Below are positions 38,599 to 47,700 of a stretch of DNA of 64,000 nt, piece after piece. Position numbers and translations under genes: made by a program. The notes beneath the pieces were generated by a model that was not told the DNA's origin, did not search any database, and saw only the letters and a list, made by a program, of their open reading frames with translations. Source of the stretch: Panulirus ornatus (Eukaryota; Arthropoda; Malacostraca; Decapoda; Palinuridae); contig NC_092225.1 of assembly GCF_036320965.1 (NCBI RefSeq), positions 37,765,083 to 37,829,082 on the forward strand, read 5' to 3'. Positions within the stretch are counted from its first letter, which is position 1; the number at the start of each line of letters is the position of its first letter.

Positions 38599-38600
<2 letters not shown>
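36621..38600. mobile_element. Inverted-composite RTE unit 2 with 3' tail
   Basis: 36621-37856 is the minus-strand linker, endonuclease and 5' UTR (37154-37519 holds [18 protein letters not shown] and [16 protein letters not shown]). 37857-38320 is the plus-strand RT half from the motif A region to the VNWQVG block. An internal deletion then leads straight into the long-type 3' UTR (38321-38600) and (TA)n. The inversion breakpoint and private substitutions match unit 1. The coding frame is broken throughout. Confidence 0.82.

Positions 38601-38676
<76 letters not shown>
38601..38676. repeat. (TA)n tract
   Basis: A pure TA tail of composite unit 2. Confidence 0.97.
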
Positions 38677-38678
<2 letters not shown>

Positions 38679-38737
38679 TAAGTTCAACTGACTCATATGA
38701 TACATATTCAGTATAAATGAAAAATTACACCATTTTA
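38677..38737. other. Short low-copy segment
   Basis: About 60 bp of AT-rich sequence not matching other repeats here. It precedes a 5'-truncated mini-RTE. Confidence 0.5.
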
Positions 38738-38858
38738 ATTTTCCAAAAGAAGAAACAGAGAAGAGGGCCAGGTGAGGGTATTCCCTCAATGGCCCAGTGC
38801 TCTGTTCTTAATGCTACCTCGCTAATGCGGGAAAAGGCGAATAATTTGAAAGAAAAAG

Positions 38859-38862
<4 letters not shown>
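38738..38862 (+). mobile_element. mini-RTE copy 5, 5'-truncated
   Basis: Only the 3' half: CCAAAAGAAGAAACAGAG, then GGTGAGGGTATTCC, the core GCTACCTCGCTAATGCGGGA and AAAGGCGAATAATTTG with an A-rich tail into (TA)n. Its truncation suggests insertion by reverse transcription from the 3' end, as for LINEs. Confidence 0.83.
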
Positions 38863-38936
<74 letters not shown>

Positions 38937-38951
38937 TATATTTATATTATA
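38863..38951. repeat. (TA)n tract
   Basis: Joins the tail of mini-RTE copy 5 to the tail of the opposing RTE-T. Confidence 0.95.
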
Positions 38952-40210
38952 TCTTGCCTTGTCGCTGTCTCCCGCGTTTGCGAGGTAACGCAAAGAAACA
39001 GACGAAAGAAATGGCCCAACCCACCCTCATACACATGTATATACATACACGTCCACACAAGCAAATACACACACCTATACATCTCACTGTACACCTAAAT
39101 ACACACACACAGACACACACATATACACCCATGCACACAATTCAAACTGTCTACCTTTATTCATTCCCATCGCCACCCGCCACATATGGAATACCATCCC
39201 CCTCCCCCCTCATATGTGCGAGGTAGCGCTAGGAAAAAACATCAAGGGCCCCATTTGTTCACACTCAGTCTCTAGCTGTCATGCAATAATGCCCGAAACC
39301 ACATCTCCCTTTCCAACATTCAGGCCCCACACTACTTTCCATGGTTTATCCCAGACGCTTCACATGCCCCGATTCAATCCATTGACAGCACGTCAACCCC
39401 GGTATACCACATCGATCCAATTTACTCTATTCCTTGCCCGCCTTTCACCCTCCTGCATGTTCAGGCCCCGATCACTCAAAATCTTCTCCTCGTTCCCTCC
39501 ACCTCCGACATATATATCCTCTTGGTCAATCTTTCCTCACTCATTCTCCCCATGTGCCCAAACCATTTCAAAACACCCTCTTCTGCTCTTTCAACTAGGC
39601 TCTTTTTATTTCCAAACATCTCTCTTACCCTTACATTACTTACTCAATCAAACCACCTCACACCACACATTGTCCTCAAACATCTCATTTCCAGCACATC
39701 CACCCTCCTGCGCACAACTCTATCCATAGCCCACGCCTCGCAACAATACAACATTGTTGGAACGACTATTCCTTCAAACATACCCATTTTTGCTTTCCGA
39801 GATAATGTTCTCGACTTCCACACATTCTTTAAGGCTCCCAGGATTTTCGCCCCCTCCCTCAACCTATGATTCACTTGCGCTTCCATGTTTCCATCCACTG
39901 CCAGATCCACTCCCAGATATCTAAAACACTTTACTTCCTCCAGTTTTTCTCCATTCAAACTTACCTCCCAATTGACTTGACCCTCAACACTACTGTACCT
40001 AATAACCTTGCTCTTATTCACATTTACTCTTAACTTTCTTCTTTCACACACTTTACCAAACTCAGTCACAAGCTTCTGCAGTTTCTCACATGAATCAGCC
40101 ACCAGCGCTGTATCATCAGCGAACAATAACTGACTCACTTCCCAAGCTCTCTCATTCACAACAGACTTCATACTTGCCCCTCTTTCCAAAACTCTTGCAT
40201 TCACCTCCCT

Positions 40211-40214
<4 letters not shown>
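38952..40214 (-). mobile_element. RTE-T: 5'-truncated RTE, long UTR but TGA marker
   Basis: Minus strand, from tail to [11 protein letters not shown], ending at (TA)n. It has the long 3' UTR, yet the coding end reads GTCAACCCC (TGA in sense) and the marker is MKSVVNE. These states are intermediate between the older and younger groups. A deletion of about 40-50 nt near 39484 joins AAAATCTT to CTCCTCG and removes part of the [10 protein letters not shown] block. Confidence 0.88.
39644..40204 (-). pseudogene. RTE-T RT C-terminal frame with FADD
   Basis: A 186-codon frame with [50 protein letters not shown] and MCGVRWFD. It stops where CGA became TGA at about 39645. Confidence 0.83.

Positions 40215-40280
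<66 letters not shown>
40215..40280. repeat. (TA)n tract
   Basis: Separates the truncated end of RTE-T from the poly(T) (complement of tail) of mini-RTE copy 6. Confidence 0.96.
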
Positions 40281-40289
<9 letters not shown>

Positions 40290-40538
40290 TTTTTATACTA
40301 TTCGCCATTTCCCGCGATAGCGAGGTAGCGTTAAGAACAGAGGACTGGGCCTTTGAGGGAATATTCTCACCTGGTCCCCTTCTCTGTTCCTTCTTTTGGA
40401 AAATTTAAAAAAGAAGAAAAAAAAAAAAAAAAACGAGAGGGGAGGATTTCCAGCCCCCCGCTCCCTTCCCTTTTAGTCGCCTTCCACGACACGCAGGGAA
40501 TACGTGGGAAGTATTCTTTCTCCCCTATCCCCAGGGAT
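40281..40538 (-). mobile_element. mini-RTE copy 6
   Basis: A full-length minus-strand copy: T14 tail complement, the 3' core (CCCGCGATAGCGAGGTAGCG), the CAGAGGACTGGGCC block and the 5' end TATCCCCAGGGATA. The 5' end abuts an old RTE fragment directly. Confidence 0.87.
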
Positions 40539-41248
40539 ATATTCGGTCAATATATCCTCACATAATCTCTCCATATGTCCAAACCATTTCAACATACCCT
40601 CTTCTGCTCTCTCAACCACATTCTTTCTATTACCACACATCTTTCTTACCCTTTCATTACCTACTCAATCAAAACACCTCACACGAAATATTTCCCTCAA
40701 ACATTTCATATCCAACACATCCACCCTTCTCCATACAACCCTATCTGTAGCTCATATCTTGCAACTATATAATATTGTTGGAATTACTATTCCTTCAAAC
40801 ATACCCATTTTTGCTCTGCGAATAATGTTTTCACTTTCCACACATTCCTCATCACTCCCAGAACCTTCACCCCCTCTCCCCAACCCTATGACTCACTTCT
40901 GCTTCCATTTTTCCATTAGCTGCAAAGTCCACTCCCAGATATCTAAAACACTTCACTTCCTCCAATTTTTCTCCATTTAGACTTACATCCCAAGTAACTT
41001 GTTCCTCAATCCTGCTGAACCTTACAACCATTCACTTATTCACAATTACCCTCAACTTTCCCCTTTCACACACTTCTCCAAATTCAGTCACCAACTTCTA
41101 CAGTTTCTCAGTCAAATCAACCACCAGTGCTGTTTCATCGGCAAACAATAGCTGACTTACTTCCCTGGACCTATCATCCCCAACAGACAGCACTCTGGCC
41201 CCTCTCCAAAACTTTTGCATTTACCACCCTAACCACTCAATCCATAAG
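40539..41248 (-). mobile_element. RTE-V: old, diverged RTE C-terminal fragment
   Basis: Minus strand. The C-terminal domain and FADD region are recognisable but have many more substitutions than neighbouring copies (for example the complement of LYNCKIWA in place of LYGCEAWA). It stops after the REVNA-equivalent block. It is probably a pre-existing RTE of an older subfamily that the mini-RTE landed beside. Confidence 0.8.
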
Positions 41249-41581
41249 CCAGGTCCCCAGTATATCAACCAAACCCTAAGGAAGGATGAGCATCTGAGTT
41301 GACTGTGGACTGACTGCTGCAACCAGGATTCGAACTTATGCACTCGACTGGGTGGCCAGAGAATTCATTAAGGTCAGCAACACAACTTTCCATCCCACTC
41401 ACTAGATGCCTGATATTTTCTGCTATTTAGTTTCAGTTCACAGGTGTTCCTTTAAGTTATCCCGTCAGCTTGTCTATAATTTTTCTCCCATTCTTTACAT
41501 AACACCTTGACCACAGCACGAAATGACTAAAAGGTGTGGATAGCAATAAAGAACTGAGGGTCTAAAACTTAAGATTTTGAA
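41249..41581. other. Low-copy segment with a tRNA-like B-box on the minus strand
   Basis: About 330 bp unlike the other repeats. The complement of 41326-41336 reads AGTTCGAATCC, followed by TGGTTGCAGCAGTC, a good match to the internal Pol III B-box. This suggests a tRNA-derived SINE remnant. I could not build a complete tRNA or identify an A-box confidently. No protein-coding frame of note. Confidence 0.5.

Positions 41582-41654
<73 letters not shown>
41582..41654. repeat. (TA)n tract
   Basis: A pure TA tract abutting the tail of RTE-X. Confidence 0.97.
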
Positions 41655-41657
<3 letters not shown>

Positions 41658-44600
41658 TTATTCATTTATTTATTTTGCTTTATCGCTGTCTCCCGCGTTA
41701 GCGAGGTAGCGCAAGGAAACAGACGAAAGAATGGCCGAACCCGCCCACATACACATGTATATACATACCCGTCCACACACGCAAATATACATACCTATAC
41801 ATATCAATGTACACATATATATACACACACAGACATATACATATATACACATGTACATAATTCATACTGTCTGCCTTTAATTATTCCCATCGCCACCTCG
41901 TCAAACATGGAATAACAACTCCGTCCCCTCTCATGTGTGCGGTGTAACGCGGGAAAAAGACACCAAAGGCCCCATTCGTTCACACTCAGTCTCTAGCTGT
42001 CATGAAATAATGCACTGAAACCACAGCTCCCTTTCCATATCCAGGGCCCACAGAACTTTCCATGGTTTACCCCAGAAGCTTCACATGCCCTGGTTCAATC
42101 CATTGACAGCACGTCGACCCCGGTATACAACATCGTTCGAATTCACTCTATTCCTTGCACTCCTTTCACCCTCCTGCATGTTCAGGCCCCGATCACTCAA
42201 AATCTTTTTCACTCAATCGTTCCACCTCCAATTTGGTCTCCCACTTCTCCTCGTTCCCTCCACCTCTGACACATATATCCTCTTGGTCAATCCTTCCTCA
42301 CTCATTCTCCCATGTGACCAAACCATTTCAAAACACCCTCTTCTGCTCTCTCAACCACACACTTTTTATTTCCACACATCACTCTTACCCTTACATTACT
42401 TACTCGATCAAACCACCTCACACCATATATTGTCCTCAAACATCTCATTTCCAGCACATCCACCATCCTGCGCACAACTCTATCCATAACCCACGCCTCG
42501 CAACCATACAATATTGTTGGAACCACTATTCCTTCAAACATACCCATTTTTGCTTTCCGAGATAATATTCTCGACTTCCAAACATTCTTCCAGGCTCCCA
42601 GAAATTTCGCCCCCTCCCCCACCCTATGATTCACTTCCACTTCCATGGCTTGCTATTATTCACATTTACTCTTAACTTTCTTCTTTCACACACTTTACCA
42701 AACTCATTCACCAGCTTCTGCAGTTTCTTACAGAAATCAGCCACCAGTGCTGTATCATCAGCGAACAACAACTGACTCATTTCACAAGCTCTCTCATCCA
42801 CAACAGACTGCATACTTGCCCATCTTTCCAAAACTATATTCACTGAAAACCAATCACTTTCCTCTCTTCCTACACGTACACACGCCTTACATCCTCGATA
42901 AAAACTTTTCACTGCTTCTAACAACTTGCCTCCCACACCATATATTCTTAAAACCTTCCACAGAGCATCTCTATCAACTCTATCATATGCCTTCTCCAGA
43001 TCCATAAATGCTACATACAAACCCATTTGTTTTTCTAAGTATTTCTCGCATACATTCTTCAAAGCAAACACCTGATCCACACATCCTCTATCACTTCTGA
43101 AACCACACTGCTCTTCCCCAATCTGATGCTCTGTACATGCCTTCACACTCTCAATCAATACCCTCCCATATAATTTACCAGGAATACCCAACAAACTTAT
43201 ACCTCTGTAATTTGAGCACTCACTCTTATCCCCTTTGCCTTTGTACAATGGCACTATGCAAGCATTCCGTCAATCCTCAGGCGCCTCACCATGAATCATA
43301 CATACATTAAATAACCTTACCAACCAGTCAACAATACAGTCACCCCCGTTTTTAATAAATTCCACTGCAATACCATCTAAACCTGCTGCCTTGCCGGCTT
43401 TCATCTTCCGTAAAGCTTTTACTACCTCTTCTCTATTTACCAAATCATTTTCCCTAACCCACTCACTTTGCACACCACTTCGACCAAAACATCCTATATC
43501 TGCCACTCTATCATCAAACACATTCAAGAAACCTTCAAAATACTCACTCCATCTCCTTCTCACATCACCACTACTTGTTATCACCTCCCCATTTGCCTCC
43601 TTCACTGAAGTTCCCATTTGCTCCCTTGTCTTACGCACTTTATTTACCTCTTTCCAAAAGATCTTTTTGTTCTCCCAAAAATTAATGATTCTCTCTCACC
43701 CCAAATCTCATTTGCCCTCTTTTTCACCTCTTGCACCTTTTTCTTGACCTCCTACCTTTTTCTTTTATACCTCTCCCATTCATTTGCATTTTTTCCGTGC
43801 AAGAATCGTCCAAATGCCTCTCTCCTCTCTTTCACTAATAATCTTACTTCTTCATCCCACCACTCACTACCTTTTCTAATCAACCCACCTCCCACTCTTC
43901 TCATGCCACAAGCATCTTTTGCGCAAGCCATCACTGCTTCCCTAAATACATCCGATTCCTCCCCCACTCCCCTTACATCCTTTCTTCTCACCTTTTTCCA
44001 TTCTGCACTCAATATCTCATGGTACTTCCTCACACAAGTCTTGGAAGCTCACTTACTCTCACCAATCTCTTCAGCACAACATTCTCTCTTCTTTTCTGAA
44101 AACTCCCACAAATCTTCACCTTCGCTTCCACAAGATAATGATCAGACATCCCTCCAGTTGCACCTCTCAGCATATTAACGTCCAAAAGTCTCTCTTTAGT
44201 GCGTCTATCAATTAACACGTAATCCAATAACGCTCTCTGGCCATCTTTCCTACTTACATACGTATACTTATGTATATCTCGCTTTTTAAACCAGATATTC
44301 CATATCACCAATCCTTTTTCACCAAAAAAATATACAAGCTTTTCACCATTTCCATTTACAACACTGAACACCCCATGTATACCAATTAATCCCTCAATTG
44401 CCACATTACTCACCTTTGCATTCAAATCACCCATCACTATAACCCGGTCTCGTGCATCAAAACCACTAACACACTCATTCAGCTGCTCCTAAAACACTTG
44501 CCTCTCATGATCTTTCTTCTCATGCCCAGGTGCATATTCACCAATAATCACCCATCTCTCTCCATTAACTTTCAGTTTTACCCATATCAATATATAATTT

Positions 44601-45020
44601 ACTTTCTTACACTCATATACTCCCACAACTCATGATTCAGGAGTAGTGCTACTCCTTCCCTTGCTCTTGTCCTCTCACTAACCCCTGACTCTACTCCCAA
44701 GACATTCCCAAACCACTGTTCCCCTTTCCCCTTGAGCTTCGTTTCACTCAGAGCCAAAACACCCAGGTTCCTTTCCTCAAACATACTACCTATCTCTCCT
44801 TTTTTCTCAACTTGGTTACATCCACACACATTTAGACACCCCATTCTGAGCCTTCGAGCAGGATGAGCACTCCTAGCGTGAGTCCTCCTGTTTCCCCCTT
44901 TAGAAAGTTAAAATACAAGGAGGGGAGGGTTTCTGGCCCCCCGCTCCCGTCCCCTCTAGTCGCCTTCTACGACACGTGAGGAATGTGTGGAAAGTATTCT
45001 TTCTCCCCTATCCCCAGGGA
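41655..45020 (-). mobile_element. RTE-X: nearly full-length RTE, long UTR, internal deletions
   Basis: Minus strand from tail (41655) to the intact 5' end (TCCCTGGGGATAGGGG at 45020). Frames in order: 44599-44844 (endonuclease N-terminus), 44030-44437 ([18 protein letters not shown]), 43752-44033 (linker), 43270-43638 (GLDGI), 42631-43254 ([14 protein letters not shown] and FADD) and 42302-42646 (C-terminus). Two deletions are visible: near 42835 (RT between VNxGLRQG and VLERxAS) and near 42646 (the VIRYSRVEG block). Markers are the older type (MQSVVDE, CGA). Confidence 0.9.
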
Positions 45021-45133
45021 TAGGGGAGACGTGTGTGGACGTGTGTGGACGTATATATATACATGTGTATGGGGTGGGTTGGGCCATTTCTTTCGTCTGT
45101 TTCCTTGCTACCTCGCAAACGCGGGAGACAGCG

Positions 45134-45166
<33 letters not shown>
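45021..45166 (+). mobile_element. RTE tail-only insertion (extreme 5' truncation)
   Basis: Plus strand: only the end of the 3' UTR (GTGTGTGGACG, GGGTTGGGCCATTTC), the terminal hairpin, then A34. It abuts the 5' end of RTE-X, where TCTCCCCTATCCC and GGGATAGGGGAGA form a palindrome (44999-45029). Confidence 0.85.
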
Positions 45167-45227
<61 letters not shown>

Positions 45228-45228
45228 A

Positions 45229-45291
<63 letters not shown>

Positions 45292-45297
45292 TTTTTT
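45167..45297. repeat. (TA)n between poly(A) and poly(T)
   Basis: (TA)n of about 105 bp with a few AAATA interruptions, then T23. It is the centre of a tail-to-tail RTE pair. Confidence 0.96.
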
Positions 45298-46300
45298 GCT
45301 TTGTCGCTGTCTCCCGCGTTTGCGAGGTAGCAAGGAAACAGACGAAAGAAATGGCCCAACCCACCCCATACACATGTATATACATACGTCCACACACGCA
45401 AATATACATACCTACACAGCTTTCCGTGGTTTACCCCAGACGCTTCACATGCCTTGATTCAATCCACTGACAGCACGTCAACCCCGGTATACCACATCGC
45501 TCCAATTCTCTCTATTCCTTGCCCTCCTTTCACCCTCCTGCATGTTCAGGCCCCGATCACACAAAATCTTTTTCACTCCATCTTTCCACCTCCAATTTGG
45601 TCTCCCTCTTCTTCTCGTTCCCTCCACCTCCGACACATATATCCTCTTGGTCAATCTTTCCTCACTCATTCTCTCCATGTGACCAAACCATTTCAAAACA
45701 CCCTCTTCTGCTCTCTCAACCACGCTCTTTTTATTTCCACACATCTCTCTTACCCTTACGTTACTTACTCGATCAAACCACCGCACACCACACATTGTCC
45801 TCAAACATCTCATTTCCAGCACATCCATCCTCCTGCGCACAACTCTATCCATAGTCCACGCCTCGCAACCATACAACATTGTTGGAAACACTATTCCTTC
45901 AAACATGCCCATTTTTGCTTTCCGAGATAATGTTCTCGACTTCCACACATTCTTCAAGGTTCCAAGAATTTTCGCCCCCTCCCCCACCCTATGATCCACT
46001 TCCGCTTCCATGTTTCCATCCGCTGCCAGATCCACTCCCAGATATCTAAAACACTTTACTTCCTCCAGTTTTTCTCCATTCAAACTCACCTCCCAATTGA
46101 CTTGACCCTCAACCCTACTGTACCTAATAACCTTGCTCTTATTCACATTTACTCTTAACTTTCTTCTTTCACACACTTTACCAAACTCAGTCACCAGCTT
46201 CTGCAGTTTCTCACATGAATCAGCCACCAGCGCTGTATCATCAGCGAACAACAACTGACTCACTTCCCAAGCTCTCTCATCCCCAACAGACTTCATCCTT
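45298..46300 (-). mobile_element. RTE-Y: 5'-truncated RTE 3' part, short UTR
   Basis: Minus strand, tail to MKSVGDE block. The short UTR and TGA coding end mark the young group. The coding part is open (45478-46326 frame, 282 codons, the last few read through the junction) with [21 protein letters not shown] and [10 protein letters not shown]. At 46299-46302 it changes directly into a plus-strand copy with TTGC common to both. Confidence 0.9.
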
Positions 46301-47120
46301 GCGGCAGGGGTGTGTGATGTCCCCATGGTTGTTTAATTTGTTTATTGATTGGGTTGTTAGGGAGGTGAATGCAAGAGTTTTAGAAAGAGGGGCAAGTATG
46401 AAGTCTGTTGTGGATGAGAGAGCTTGGGAAGTGAGTCAGTTGTTGTTCGCTGATGATACAGCGCTGGTGGCTGATTCATGTGAGAAACTGCAGAAGCTGG
46501 TGACTGAGTTTGGTGAAGTGTGTGAAAGAAGAAAGTTAAGAGTAAATGTGAATAAGAGCAAGGTTATTAGGTACAGTAGGGTTGAGGGTCAAGTCAATTG
46601 GGAGGTAAGTTTGAATGAAGAAAAAGTGGAGGAAGTAAAGTGTTTTAGATATCTGGGAGTGGATCTGGCAGCGGATGGAACCATGGAAGCGGATGTGAAT
46701 CATAGGGTGGGGAAGGGGGCGAAAATCCTGGGAGCCTTGAAGAATGTGTGGAAGTCGAGAACATTATCTTGGAAAGCTAAAATGGGTATGTTTGAAGGAA
46801 TAGTGGTTCCAACAATGCTGTATGGTTGCGAGGCGTGGGCTATGGATAGAGTTGTGCGCAGGAGGTTGGATGTGCTGGAAATGAGATGTTTGAGGACAAT
46901 ATGTGGTGTGAGTTGGTTTGATCGAGTAAGTAATGTAAGGGTAAGAGAGATGTGTGGAAATAAAAAGAGCGTGGTCGAAAGGGCAGAAGAGGGTGTTTTG
47001 AAGTGGTTTGGGTACATGGAGAGAATGAGTGAGGAAAGATTGACCAAGAGTATATATGTCGAGGAGAAGTGGGAGACCAAATTGGAGGTGGAAAGATGGA
47101 GTGAAAAAGATTCTGTGTGA
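46299..47120 (+). pseudogene. RTE-Z RT C-terminal frame
   Basis: An open frame from [18 protein letters not shown] through [12 protein letters not shown] (FADD intact), [23 protein letters not shown] and [13 protein letters not shown], then out of frame after TKSIYV. The upstream part of the open frame (from 46215) is antisense RTE-Y and is not part of the protein. Confidence 0.85.
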
Positions 47121-47653
47121 TCGGGGCCTGAACATGCAGGAGGGTGAAAAGAGGGCAAGGAATAGAGTGAATTGGATGGATGTGGTATACCGGGGTTGAC
47201 GTGCTATCAGTGGATTGAATCAGAGCATGTGAAGCGTCTTGGGTAAAGCATGGAAAGTTGTGTGGGGCCTGGATTTGGAAAGGGAGCTGTGGTTTCGGGC
47301 ATTATTTTACCTGACAGCTAGAGACTGAGTGTGAACGAATGGGGCCTTTATTGTCTTTTCCTAGTGCTACCTCGCACACATGAGGGGGGAGGGGAATGGT
47401 GTTCCCTGTGAGGCGAGGTGGCGATGGGAGTGAATGGGGGCAGACAGTGTGAATTGTGTGCATTGGTATATATGTATGTGTCTGTGTGTGTATATATATG
47501 TGTACATTGAGATGTATAGGTATGTATATTTGCGTATTAGGACGTGTATGTATATACATTGTGTATGGGGGTGGGTTGGGCCATTTCTTTCGTCTGTTTC
47601 CTTGCGCTACCTCGCAAACGTGGGAGACAGCAACAAAGCAAAATAAAAAAAAA
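46299..47653 (+). mobile_element. RTE-Z: 5'-truncated RTE, long UTR, TGA marker
   Basis: Plus strand from [11 protein letters not shown] to tail. The MKSVVDE marker, GGGGTTGACG coding end and long UTR put it in the intermediate group with RTE-T. A loss near 47058 (GTATATATGTCGAGGAGAAG) removes about 15 bases within VSEVEGTRR. The UTR hairpin is present but imperfect (47365-47425). Confidence 0.9.
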
Positions 47654-47700
47654 TGATATATATTCATTTATTTATCTATTTATTATTCTATTTATTTATT
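47654..47700. repeat. A-rich and (ATTT)n spacer
   Basis: A9, then TTTA/ATTT repeats, joins the tails of RTE-Z and RTE-AA in tail-to-tail orientation. Unlike most such centres, it is ATTT-rich and has little TA. Confidence 0.9.
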
